Shown here: positions 9,435-17,477 of the stretch, one piece after another
How positions within the stretch are numbered: position 1 is the first letter of the stretch
Layout: each line of letters begins with the position of its first letter
Origin: Spirochaetota bacterium
Lineage (GTDB): Bacteria; Spirochaetota; Spirochaetia; Treponematales; Treponemataceae
NCBI GenBank assembly: GCA_023443865.1
Contig: JAEZST010000011.1
Coordinates: forward strand, 310,001 to 374,000
Direction: 5' to 3'
Length of the DNA: 64,000 nt
The notes under the pieces: model-generated
The model's input: only the letters and a program-made list of their open reading frames with translations
What the model was told of the DNA's origin: nothing
Database searches by the model: none
Program-made: the position numbers and the translations under genes

Positions 9435-9440
9435 AGGAGG
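9435..9440 (+). promoter_or_regulatory. Strong Shine-Dalgarno of the 5'-nucleotidase gene
   Basis: AGGAGG five bases before the ATG at 9446 fixes the start. The leader between the divergent ECF gene (start 9335) and this gene is only about 110 bp and AT-rich, so it must hold both promoters. Confidence 0.75.
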
Positions 9441-9445
9441 AAATT

Positions 9446-11032
9446 ATGAAAAAAACCGGACGTAACGCGCTGCGATTCATGGCGATCGCTGCGGTATCGA
9501 TCCTCGCCTTCGCCTCGTGCGCCGGCGTGCCGTCGGTGAAAAGGGAAACGGGAAAATCCTACTACCTCACCGTGCTCCACACCAACGACCATCACGGGAC
9601 CGTGCTTCCGAACGGCGGCAGCGCGGGCTTGGCGGAGCGGGCGACCTTTATCAAGACCGTCAGGGCGGGCGCGACCAACGTGCTGCTCGTCGACGCGGGC
9701 GACATCAATACCGGCTCGGCCCTTTCCAACATGTTCAAGGGCGAAATAGACATTAAGGCCTACAATATGATGGGGTACGACGCGGTCGCCCTCGGCAACC
9801 ACGAGTTCGACAATAGCCTCCAAACCCTCGAGGGCCAGATGGCCATGTCGGCCTTTCCCTGGCTCTCGGCCAACGTGAAGAAGGCCGACGGCTCCTATCT
9901 CGCGAAACCGTACGTAATCAAGAATTACGAGGGCTTCCGCGTGGGTATCTTCGGCATTACCACCCTCAGGACGCTCGAGATCGCGAGCCCCGACAAAAGC
10001 CTCGCCTTCGTGAGCGAGATCGAGGCGGGCAACGAGATGGTCGAAACCCTTCGAACCAAGGAAAAATGCGACGTGGTTATCGCCCTGGCCCACCTCGGCT
10101 TCGTCAAGGAAGCGGAAGGACAGGTAACCTCGAAGGAATTCGCCGAGAAGGTGGCCGGCGTAGACCTGATCGTGGACGGCCACTCGCATACCCTCCTGAA
10201 GGCCCCGGAATACGTGAACGGAACGCCCATCGTCTCCGCCAACGAGTGGGGCAAATACGTGGGCGACGGCACCTTCGAGATCGTGGACGGCATGGTGAAG
10301 TCCTTCACCTGGGCCCCCGAGCAGATCAACGCGAAGGATAGCCAAGCCTACCAGGGCGACGCCGAAGTCGCGGCGATGATCGCGCCCTACAAGGAAAAGG
10401 CCGACGCCACGCTCAAGGAAGTGGTCGCCAGGACCGCGGACAAGTTCGAGTTCGGCGACCGCCTGTCCCGCAAGAAGGAAATAGCCCTCGGCGACATGGT
10501 GAACGACGCCGCCATGTGGTACGTTACCTCCGTTATGGGCAAGAAGGCCGACTTCGCCTTCACAAACGGCGGCAATATCCGCACCGAATTGCCCAAGGGA
10601 GACATTACCCGGGAACAGATCACCACGGTGCTTCCCTTCGACAACTGGGTGTACCTCACCGTCATGAAGGGTTCCTCGGTTATCAAGCTGTTCGAGTTCA
10701 TCGCGTCCATTCCCCAGGGCGCGGGCGCCTGGGCCCAGATGTCCGCCGAGGCCCGGTACACCATCGACTATTCCGGTCCCGACGGCAAGGGCGCGCTCAA
10801 GGACCTGACCATCGGCGGCAAGGGCGTGGATCCCGATGCGCTCTATACGGTCGTGACCAACGACTACCTGATGGGCGGCGGCGACGGCTATAAGGTTCTC
10901 GCGGACAACGTATCCGCCTACAATACCTCGACCACCCTCCGGGATATCGTTATCGCGTACGCCCAGGAGAAAAAGGAATTAGTGCCCGCGACCGACGGCC
11001 GAATCACGATTATCGGCGGCATGACGTTCTAA
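9446..11032 (+). CDS. Secreted 5'-nucleotidase / metallophosphatase lipoprotein (UshA family)
   Basis: 528 residues. The N-terminus is a lipoprotein signal (lipobox AFASC, Cys25), so the enzyme is expected to be membrane-anchored outside the cytoplasm. The dimetal calcineurin-like core is complete: LHTNDHHG (45-52), DAGD (83-86), GNHEFD (117-122) and VDGHSHTL near 245. The C-terminal 5_nucleotid_C domain is recognised by TNGGNIRTELPKGDIT and GGGDGYKV. UshA-type enzymes dephosphorylate extracellular nucleotides and UDP-sugars; some also cleave NAD or NMN to riboside. It sits directly upstream of the ECF S component and nadCAB genes, but a terminator separates them, so a role in recovering NAD precursors is a contextual inference only. 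Confidence 0.93.
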   Translation: MKKTGRNALRFMAIAAVSILAFASCAGVPSVKRETGKSYYLTVLHTNDHHGTVLPNGGSAGLAERATFIKTVRAGATNVLLVDAGDINTGSALSNMFKGEIDIKAYNMMGYDAVALGNHEFDNSLQTLEGQMAMSAFPWLSANVKKADGSYLAKPYVIKNYEGFRVGIFGITTLRTLEIASPDKSLAFVSEIEAGNEMVETLRTKEKCDVVIALAHLGFVKEAEGQVTSKEFAEKVAGVDLIVDGHSHTLLKAPEYVNGTPIVSANEWGKYVGDGTFEIVDGMVKSFTWAPEQINAKDSQAYQGDAEVAAMIAPYKEKADATLKEVVARTADKFEFGDRLSRKKEIALGDMVNDAAMWYVTSVMGKKADFAFTNGGNIRTELPKGDITREQITTVLPFDNWVYLTVMKGSSVIKLFEFIASIPQGAGAWAQMSAEARYTIDYSGPDGKGALKDLTIGGKGVDPDALYTVVTNDYLMGGGDGYKVLADNVSAYNTSTTLRDIVIAYAQEKKELVPATDGRITIIGGMTF

Positions 11033-11065
11033 ACCGCTGACGTTCCGGCGGCGGAACTTCAATCG

Positions 11066-11098
11066 GGCCGGGTTTTCCCATCGGGAGCCCGGCCTTTT
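11066..11098 (+). terminator. Terminator after the nucleotidase gene
   Basis: The inverted repeat GGCCGGG (11066-11072) / CCCGGCC (11088-11094) is followed by TTTT. The loop is 15 nt. It separates the nucleotidase transcript from the downstream NAD operon. Confidence 0.65.
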
Positions 11099-11105
11099 CG
11101 CGTTC

Positions 11106-11134
11106 TTGACACAATCACCCCTTCGCGTCATTAT
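11106..11134 (+). promoter_or_regulatory. Putative sigma70 promoter of the NAD operon
   Basis: TTGACA (11106-11111), a 17-bp spacer and CATTAT (11129-11134, four of six consensus positions) stand 32 bp before the ATG of the S component. The perfect -35 box and correct spacing support it. I saw no obvious NiaR- or NrtR-type operator and no riboswitch-like structure in the short leader. Confidence 0.5.
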
Positions 11135-11166
11135 GAGGCCACTTTTTTATTTTTGGGAGTTACTAT

Positions 11167-11772
11167 ATGAAAGAACGCTCCGCCTCGCATATCCGTAAAC
11201 TGGTGGTAACCGGCGCCCTTGGCGCCCTCGCCGTCTTTTTGGGTATAACCAAACTCGGTTTTATCCCCTGGTTTACCGGCATTTCCATAACGATAATCCA
11301 CATTCCGGCCATTCTCGGCGCCGTTTTGGAAGGACCGCTCGTGGGCTCCGGTATCGGGGCGATCTTCGGCCTATTCAGCATGATTCAGGCGAATATCGGC
11401 CCCAACGGCCCCATCGATCTCGCATTCCGCAACCCGCTCGTTTCGGTGCTTCCCCGGATTCTCTTCCCCGTGGCGACCTGGGGAATCTACGCGCTCGTCG
11501 CCAAGTGGAAAAAAATTCCCGCCGTCGTCATCGCCGCGGCCGCGGGCAGCGTCATCCATACGGTCCTGGTCCTCGGCATGCTCGTGCTGACCAACGGATC
11601 GGGCATTCTCACCGGGGGCGATCCCGCGGTGACCGTATGGGCGGTTCTCGGCGCCATCTTCGCCGCCAACGGAATCCCCGAAGCCATCGCGGCGGCGGTA
11701 CTCTCGACCGTGGTGGTGGCCGCGAAGCTCGGAATCAATTCCGCGAACCGAAAGTCCAAACTGAATTCATGA
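11167..11772 (+). CDS. ECF transporter substrate-binding (S) component, predicted niacin/NAD-precursor specific
   Basis: A 201-residue integral membrane protein with about six hydrophobic segments and almost no soluble domain, typical of ECF S components. Small-residue-rich helices such as ITIIHIPAILGAVLEGPLVG and SVLPRILFPVATWGIYALVA resemble the ECF_trnsprt family. It starts after a GGGAG Shine-Dalgarno and its stop overlaps the nadC start (ATGA), making it the first gene of a four-gene NAD operon. By context it most likely captures nicotinate, nicotinamide or another NAD precursor and docks onto the fused energizer encoded at 7101-9335. The family is fairly sure; the substrate is inference from operon membership. 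Confidence 0.8.
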   Translation: MKERSASHIRKLVVTGALGALAVFLGITKLGFIPWFTGISITIIHIPAILGAVLEGPLVGSGIGAIFGLFSMIQANIGPNGPIDLAFRNPLVSVLPRILFPVATWGIYALVAKWKKIPAVVIAAAAGSVIHTVLVLGMLVLTNGSGILTGGDPAVTVWAVLGAIFAANGIPEAIAAAVLSTVVVAAKLGINSANRKSKLNS

Positions 11773-12623
11773 AAAAAGCCGAGTACGTTCGGGTCGTGCG
11801 CCGCGCGCTCAGGGAAGACCTTGGGTCCCGGGGAGACATTACCAGCCGCTCCGTGTTTACGGGCCGCGAGCGGGCGACCTTCGCTCTCCACGCCAAGGAC
11901 TCGGGAATACTGTGCGGCCTGGGGGCCTTCGCGGCAACCTTCGCCCTCCTCGACCGCGGCGCCCGAACGGAGGCCTACTTCGCCGACGGCGACCGTATCG
12001 AAAAAGGCGACGTGGTGGCCCGGGTGACCGGGCGGCTTACGGCGCTCCTTTCGGGAGAGCGAACCGCCCTCAATATCCTTTCCCACCTTTCCGGCATCGC
12101 CACGAAAGCCGCCCAATTCGCCGCCATAAGCGGGGGCAAGCCGGCGGTGCTCGACACGCGAAAGACCGTTCCCGGCCTGAGGGCGCTCCAAAAATACGCC
12201 GTCGCGACCGGCGGCGGGCAAAACCACCGAATGGGCCTCTATGACATGGTCCTCATCAAGGATAACCATATCGACGCCGCCGGCGGGATCGCGGTGGCGG
12301 TGGAACGGGCGCGGGCAAAGTGGGGGCGCCGGTTCAGGATCGAGGTGGAAACCCGGACCCTTGAAGAGGTAGAGGAAGCCCTTCGCTCCGGCGCCGACCG
12401 CATTATGCTGGACAATATGTCCGACGCCGCCATGACCGAGGCCGTCAACCTGATCGCCGGACGGGCCGAAACCGAGGCCTCGGGCAATATGACCGCCGAG
12501 CGGCTCGCGGCCTTGGGGGCAACCGGGGTAGATTTCGTGTCCTTCGGGGAACTCACCCACACGGTTCGGGCCTTCGACTTTTCCCTGAAGGAAGAAAGCT
12601 CGAAAACGGGAAAAAAGGCGTGA
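11769..12623 (+). CDS. nadC: Nicotinate-nucleotide pyrophosphorylase (quinolinate phosphoribosyltransferase)
   Basis: Converts quinolinate and PRPP to nicotinate mononucleotide, CO2 and pyrophosphate, the step joining de novo synthesis to the NAD pathway. The start at 11769 overlaps the S-component stop, giving 284 residues, the usual NadC length. Diagnostic stretches are LREDLGSRGDITS near the N-terminus, the DTRKTVPGLRALQKYAV substrate loop, GGGQNHRMGLYDMVLIKDNH in the active site and VDFVSFGELTHTVRAFDFSL at the end. The catalytic and phosphate-binding residues of the family are present. Its stop overlaps the nadA start (GTGA), so translation is coupled through the operon. Confidence 0.96.
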   Translation: MKKAEYVRVVRRALREDLGSRGDITSRSVFTGRERATFALHAKDSGILCGLGAFAATFALLDRGARTEAYFADGDRIEKGDVVARVTGRLTALLSGERTALNILSHLSGIATKAAQFAAISGGKPAVLDTRKTVPGLRALQKYAVATGGGQNHRMGLYDMVLIKDNHIDAAGGIAVAVERARAKWGRRFRIEVETRTLEEVEEALRSGADRIMLDNMSDAAMTEAVNLIAGRAETEASGNMTAERLAALGATGVDFVSFGELTHTVRAFDFSLKEESSKTGKKA

Positions 12624-13678
12624 GAGAATCGGTTTTCATAGCGGTCCACCATTACCAAAACGAAAACGTCGTGGCCCGGGGCGATCTCGTGGCCGATTCC
12701 TATCGGCTCGCCGTTGAGGCGGCCCGCAGCCGGGCGAAATACGTGGTGGTATGCGGCGTTCGTTTCATGGCGGAAAGCGTGGCGACCCTCGCCCGCCCCG
12801 ACCAGATCGTCCTGCTCCCCGAACCGGGCGCGCTCTGTCCCATGGCCGATATGATAGACGCCGAAACCGCGGCCCGTACCCTCGCCCTCCTTCGCGAATT
12901 CGAGCGGGATTCCGGGATCGTGCCCGTGACGTACATGAACTCCTCCAACGCCGTAAAGGCGCTGACCGGCCGGGAGGGAGGGGCAATCTGCACCTCCGGC
13001 AACGCCCGTCCCGTCCTGGGGCATTTCTTTTCCCGGGGAAAGCGGGTCTTTTTCCTGCCCGACGCGAACCTGGGGCTCAATACGGCCCGCGCCATGGGCC
13101 TTCCCGAAGGGGCCGCGGCGCGAATTTCCCGCGACGGCGCCCTGCCTGAGGGCCTCGTTCCCGGCGCGGCCAAAATATTCGCGTGGGACGGGTACTGCCC
13201 CGTCCACAAGGTTATGACCGCCGGCGACGTTTCGCTCTTCCGCGGGGCCCATCCGGGCGCGAAGGTCATCGTGCACCCAGAGTGCGTGCCGGAGGTAGCC
13301 TCCGTCTCCGACGGTACCGGCTCCACGGAAGGACTCCTTAAAACGCTCGCGGCCGCGCCCGCCGGCTCGGTTTGGGGCGTGGGCACGGAGCTTCATTTCG
13401 TGGAGCGCATGCAGGCGACCTTTCCCGACCGCGCGATATACCCGATCCGAGCGTCTTCTTGCGCGAATATGGCCAAGGTTTCCGAGGCGAGCCTCGATAG
13501 AACCCTCGAGGCCATACGCGCGTACGAGGCTTCAGGCGCCGCCCGAAAGCCGCCGAACGCGGCCCGATTGGCGGGAACCGCCCTCGGGAACCTCGCGGTC
13601 ACCGTACCCGACGCGGAACGGGCCGACGCCACCAGGGCCCTCGAAGCCATGATCCGCATTACCGAAGGCGCGAAATGA
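12620..13678 (+). CDS. nadA: Quinolinate synthase
   Basis: Condenses iminoaspartate with dihydroxyacetone phosphate to quinolinate using a [4Fe-4S] cluster. It begins with GTG overlapping the nadC stop and is 352 residues long. NadA hallmarks run in order: HHYQNENVV near the N-terminus, VVCGVRFMAESV (Cys45), ALCPMADM, CTSGNARPVLG, WDGYCPVH, VHPEC (Cys222) and RASSCANM (Cys281). The cluster ligands are expected among these cysteines. The N-terminus is shorter than in E. coli NadA, starting almost at the first conserved motif. Its stop overlaps the nadB start, so the two oxygen-sensitive partner enzymes are made together. Confidence 0.95.
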   Translation: MRESVFIAVHHYQNENVVARGDLVADSYRLAVEAARSRAKYVVVCGVRFMAESVATLARPDQIVLLPEPGALCPMADMIDAETAARTLALLREFERDSGIVPVTYMNSSNAVKALTGREGGAICTSGNARPVLGHFFSRGKRVFFLPDANLGLNTARAMGLPEGAAARISRDGALPEGLVPGAAKIFAWDGYCPVHKVMTAGDVSLFRGAHPGAKVIVHPECVPEVASVSDGTGSTEGLLKTLAAAPAGSVWGVGTELHFVERMQATFPDRAIYPIRASSCANMAKVSEASLDRTLEAIRAYEASGAARKPPNAARLAGTALGNLAVTVPDAERADATRALEAMIRITEGAK

Positions 13679-15276
13679 GGGAGCGGTTCGACGCGATCGT
13701 CGCGGGAACGGGCATAGCGGGACTATCGGCGGCGATACGCGCCGCGGAGCTCGGCCTTCGCGTTTTGGTAATCACGAAAGCCGACGCCGTCGAGGAAACC
13801 AACACCAATTACGCCCAGGGGGGCATTATCGCGGGAAAGGAAGACCGGCCCGGCACTCCCGGGGAAGCGGAGCTGCTCGCGGCGGACGTTCTCGAGGCCG
13901 GGTGCGGCTGGAACGATCCCGAGGCGGTCCGGCTCCTCGCGAGCGAGGGCCCCGACCTCGCGGTGGACTTCCTGGCCAGGCGGGCCGGCATCGCGTTCAG
14001 CCGGAACTCGGGCGGGAAATGGGACTACGCCGAGGAAGCCGCCCACTCCGAGCGGCGAATCCTCCATTTCGAGGACCATACGGGCGACTCCATCCAGTCC
14101 GGGCTCGTCGCCAGGGCACGCGCCTTGGGCGCGGAAATACGTACCGGATGGACGGCCATAGACCTGATCACCAACGATCACCATTCCGACGACCCCACCG
14201 AACGCTACCGCGAGCGGGAAACCTTCGGCCTATACGCGCTCGAAAACGCCACGGGCGAGGTTCATACCCTTCTCGCCGATTCGGCGGTCCTCGCCACCGG
14301 CGGCTTGGGGAATATCTTTCAATTCACCACGAACCCTCCCTCGGCCACGGGCGACGGCGTTTCCATCGCGGCGCGCGCCGGGGCCGAGATCATCAACGCG
14401 GAATTCGTGCAGTTCCATCCCACCGCCTTATTCCACAAGGACATCAAGCGGTTCCTCGTTTCCGAGTCGCTGCGGGGCGAGGGGGCAAAGCTGATTGACC
14501 GCGAGGGAAGGCCCTTCATGGGACGCTATTCGCCGCGGGAGGAGCTTGCCCCCCGCGACGTGGTCAGCCGCGCGATTTACGAGGAAATGTCGGCGCAGGG
14601 GATCGAGTACGTGTACCTTGACCTCGCGAGCCATTATCGGGGCGAACAGCCCATAGAGCGCCGCTTTTCGCGCATCTGGGAAACCTGCCGCTCCGGGGGC
14701 ATCGATATCGCCAGGGAACCGATTCCGGTCGTTCCGGCGGCCCACTACTTTTGCGGCGGCATTAAGGTTGACCTCTCGGGAAGGACCAACCTTCGCAGGC
14801 TATACGCCGTGGGAGAGGCCTCGTGCACCGGCGTTCACGGGGCGAACCGGCTCGCGTCCACCTCCATGCTCGAAGGCCTCCTGTGGGGAATCAGGGCCGC
14901 CGAGGATATCGCCGCTACCCTTGGCGGGAGAACCGGCGCCATGGATCGCGTGGCGGCCGCGCGGCTCGACGCGATACCCGACTGGAAGGCGCCCCGCGCC
15001 GCGGAAACCTTCGAGCGCGCCCTGATCTGGCAGGATTGGAAGACCATAAAGATGACAATGTGGAACCACGCGGGAATCGCGCGAACCAGGAAGGGGCTCG
15101 AGCGGGCCCAGGCCGACCTGGAATACCACGCGCACCGCATCACGAAATTCTACCGCGAGGCCGCACTCAACCGGGATATCATCGAGCTTCGAAACGGCGT
15201 GGAGACGGCGCGGATCGTGGTATCCGCCGCGATTCACAACGAGCGCTCCGTGGGCTGCCACTACCGAAAAGACTAA
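13675..15276 (+). CDS. nadB: L-aspartate oxidase
   Basis: FAD enzyme that oxidises L-aspartate to iminoaspartate, the unstable substrate of NadA. It is 533 residues long and full length. The dinucleotide-binding motif GTGIAGLSAAIRAAELG opens the protein. ETNTNYAQGGI, HPTALFHKD, VVPAAHYFCGGIKVD and GEASCTGVHGANRLASTSML follow in the order of the succinate dehydrogenase/fumarate reductase flavoprotein family. The C-terminal helical domain ends NERSVGCHYRKD, the family's usual close. The ATG overlaps the nadA stop (ATGA). With nadC and nadA it completes the aspartate route to nicotinate mononucleotide. A bidirectional terminator follows. Confidence 0.95.
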   Translation: MRERFDAIVAGTGIAGLSAAIRAAELGLRVLVITKADAVEETNTNYAQGGIIAGKEDRPGTPGEAELLAADVLEAGCGWNDPEAVRLLASEGPDLAVDFLARRAGIAFSRNSGGKWDYAEEAAHSERRILHFEDHTGDSIQSGLVARARALGAEIRTGWTAIDLITNDHHSDDPTERYRERETFGLYALENATGEVHTLLADSAVLATGGLGNIFQFTTNPPSATGDGVSIAARAGAEIINAEFVQFHPTALFHKDIKRFLVSESLRGEGAKLIDREGRPFMGRYSPREELAPRDVVSRAIYEEMSAQGIEYVYLDLASHYRGEQPIERRFSRIWETCRSGGIDIAREPIPVVPAAHYFCGGIKVDLSGRTNLRRLYAVGEASCTGVHGANRLASTSMLEGLLWGIRAAEDIAATLGGRTGAMDRVAAARLDAIPDWKAPRAAETFERALIWQDWKTIKMTMWNHAGIARTRKGLERAQADLEYHAHRITKFYREAALNRDIIELRNGVETARIVVSAAIHNERSVGCHYRKD

Positions 15277-15290
15277 AAGGGTCCGAAGCG

Positions 15291-15331
15291 AAAAAAAGGC
15301 GCGTCTCCCGCCTGAGGGAACGCGCCTTTTT
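15291..15331. terminator. Bidirectional terminator after nadB
   Basis: GGCGCGT (15298-15304) pairs with ACGCGCC (15320-15326). Seven A precede the stem and five T follow it, so it can stop transcription from nadB rightwards and from htpG leftwards. Confidence 0.8.
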
Positions 15332-15354
15332 CGTTTGGAAGGAAGAGGGTGAGA

Positions 15355-15378
15355 GGGGAACCTTTTCAAAGGTTCCCC
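15355..15378 (-). terminator. Hairpin downstream of htpG
   Basis: A perfect 10-bp inverted repeat, GGGGAACCTT / AAGGTTCCCC with a tiny loop, lies 25 bp past the htpG stop. On the leftward strand it is followed by pyrimidine-rich sequence rather than a clean T-run. It may terminate or protect the htpG mRNA 3' end. Confidence 0.5.
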
Positions 15379-15403
15379 TTTCACGAGAATTATTCCGGAT
15401 ACC

Positions 15404-17383
15404 TTACCGCGTGAGGAGCCGGTTGAGCTTCTTCACGAAGTCGGCCGGGTCCTTGATTTCGCTGCCTTCCACGATGAGGGCCTGGTCGAGAAGCACCGAA
15501 GCGATATCGCCGATGAACTCCTCGTCGTCGGAATCCTGCACCTTCTTCACGAGGGCATGGTCAGCGTTGATCTCGAGGATGGGCTTGACCTCGGCGAAAC
15601 CGGTCTGGCCCATGGCCTTCATCATGCGCTCCATCTGGAGGGAGGGGTCGTTCTCGTCCACCACGATGCACGAGGGGGAATCGGAAAGGCGCTTGGAAAG
15701 GCGAACGTCCTTCACGGACTCGCCCAGGGCCTTCTTGATTTTCTCGACGGCGCCCTTGAAGGTCTTTTCCTTCTCCTCGGCGGCCTTCTTGTCCTCGTCG
15801 GTGCCCAGTTCCTCGTCGGACCCCGCGCGGTTGGCGGCCTTGAGGTCCCATTCCTTGTACTTGCCCAGCGAGGGAATCACGATGTCGTCGATCTCGTCGC
15901 CCATGATGAGCACTTCGATGCCCTTCTTGCGGTAGGCCTCGAGGTGCGGGCTCTGGCGGAGGGTTTTCTCGTCGCCGCCGGTGATGTAGTAGATCGCCTT
16001 TTGGTCCGGTTTCATGCGGGACACGTAGTCGGCGAAGCTCGTCCATTTGGAGACGAAGGCGGTCGCCGTTTCGGCGCTGGCGCCTTCGGTTCCTTCGGCG
16101 GGAGCGGCTGCGGCGGGCGGTTCGGGCACGTAGGTCGACTTAAAGCGCACGAGCTCGGCCAGTTCCTCGCGGTGGGCGTAGTCGCCGTAAAGGCCTTCCT
16201 TCAAGGGGCGGTTGTACTCGCCGATGAAGGTTTCCCACTTTTCCTTGTCGTTCTCGGACAGCTTCTTGAACTCGCCCAAAAGCTTCTTGACCGAGGCGGT
16301 CTGGATGGAGGTGAGGATGCGGTTTTGCTGGAGGATCTCGCGGCTCACGTTGAGCGGCAGGTCCTCGCTGTCGATCACGCCGCGCACGAAGCGGAGGTAG
16401 GTCGGCAGGAGCTCCTTCTCGTCGTCGGTGATAAACACGCGTTTCACGAAAAGCTTCACGCCGGGTTTATAGTCGGCGTGGAACATGTCGAAGGGGGCCT
16501 TGGCGGGCACGAAGAAAAGGGTGGTGTATTCCTGGGTTCCCTCGGCCTTGGTGTGCACGTAATGCAGGGGGTCTTCGGAATCGTGGGAAAGGGAGCGGTA
16601 GAAGCTCTTGTAGTCCTCGTCCTTAAGCTCGCTCTTGGACTTCTGCCAGATCGCGCTCGCGTCGTTGATCTGCTCCGCCGTCATATCGGCGCTTTTTTCC
16701 TTGCCCTTGTCGTCGTACTCTTTCTTGAGGTAATGGAGGTAGATGGGGAAGGCGATGTGGTCCGAGTAGCGCTTTACGATGTCCTCGATCTTCCAGCGGG
16801 AGGCGAATTCCTTATCGTCGTCGTTGAGGTACATGACCACGCAGGTTCCGTGCTCGCCCTCGCCCACGCCGTCCATCAGCGGGAACGCGGTATCGTCCAC
16901 CTCGTCGAGCTCGTAATCGCCCTGTCCGTCGGAAACCCATTTCCATACCTTGGAGGTGCCGGCTTTCTTGGAGATTACGTCGATCTTCTTGGAAACCATG
17001 AAGGCGGAATAGAAGCCCACGCCGAACTGGCCGATCAGGTTCGAGTCCTTCTTGGCGTCGCTGGCGAGCTGCTGGATAAAGGCCTTCGTGCCCGAGCGGG
17101 CGATGGTGCCCAGGTTGGAGATGATGTCCTGGTCGTCCATGCCGATACCGGTGTCGCGGATGGTGAGGGTCTTGGCGGCCTCGTCGAAGGCGATGTCCAC
17201 CCGGGGGGCGAACTTCACGCCCTTGTAGGATTCGTCGGATACGGTAAGGTACTTGAGCTTGTCGAGGGCGTCCGAGGCGTTCGACACGATCTCGCGGAGG
17301 AATATTTCCTTATTCGAGTAAAGGGAATGGATGATGAGGGTCAGAAGCTGGTTCACTTCCGTCTGGAACTGGTACTTTGCCAT
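15404..17383 (-). CDS. htpG: Chaperone protein HtpG (Hsp90)
   Basis: Cytosolic ATP-dependent Hsp90 chaperone, 659 residues, slightly longer than the usual ~630. The N-terminal GHKL ATPase domain is intact: EIFLREIVSNASDALDKLKY, DTGIGMDDQDI, LGTIARSGTKAF and IGQFGVGFYSAFMV. The middle domain includes the catalytic-loop region LPLNVSREILQQNRIL. The C-terminal dimerisation domain ends near LNRLLTR. An acidic, alanine-rich insert around residues 430-445 (PAAAAPAEGTEGAS) accounts for the extra length. It is a single-gene transcript read leftwards and flanked by hairpins at its 3' end. The 94-bp gap to the divergent omptin gene must hold both promoters; I saw no convincing CIRCE-type repeat there. 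Confidence 0.97.
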   Translation of the reverse strand: MAKYQFQTEVNQLLTLIIHSLYSNKEIFLREIVSNASDALDKLKYLTVSDESYKGVKFAPRVDIAFDEAAKTLTIRDTGIGMDDQDIISNLGTIARSGTKAFIQQLASDAKKDSNLIGQFGVGFYSAFMVSKKIDVISKKAGTSKVWKWVSDGQGDYELDEVDDTAFPLMDGVGEGEHGTCVVMYLNDDDKEFASRWKIEDIVKRYSDHIAFPIYLHYLKKEYDDKGKEKSADMTAEQINDASAIWQKSKSELKDEDYKSFYRSLSHDSEDPLHYVHTKAEGTQEYTTLFFVPAKAPFDMFHADYKPGVKLFVKRVFITDDEKELLPTYLRFVRGVIDSEDLPLNVSREILQQNRILTSIQTASVKKLLGEFKKLSENDKEKWETFIGEYNRPLKEGLYGDYAHREELAELVRFKSTYVPEPPAAAAPAEGTEGASAETATAFVSKWTSFADYVSRMKPDQKAIYYITGGDEKTLRQSPHLEAYRKKGIEVLIMGDEIDDIVIPSLGKYKEWDLKAANRAGSDEELGTDEDKKAAEEKEKTFKGAVEKIKKALGESVKDVRLSKRLSDSPSCIVVDENDPSLQMERMMKAMGQTGFAEVKPILEINADHALVKKVQDSDDEEFIGDIASVLLDQALIVEGSEIKDPADFVKKLNRLLTR

Positions 17384-17477
17384 GGTTCTTCTCTGGTCTC
17401 CTGGTTTCTGTTTGGGGGTTTCGTGCCCTTAAAGATACGAACAAAGTGCCGGAACCGGCAACCCGTTTCGTGGTAGA

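Noticed and set aside
15557..17476. A 639-codon open frame antisense to htpG
   Set aside because: High GC at third positions opens antisense frames; the opposite strand encodes an unmistakable HtpG, and the antisense protein is a biased Val/Gly/Leu/His-rich chain with no motif.
17384..17477. Heat-shock control element between htpG and the omptin gene
   Set aside because: No CIRCE inverted repeat or sigma32-type promoter could be seen in the 94-bp gap.
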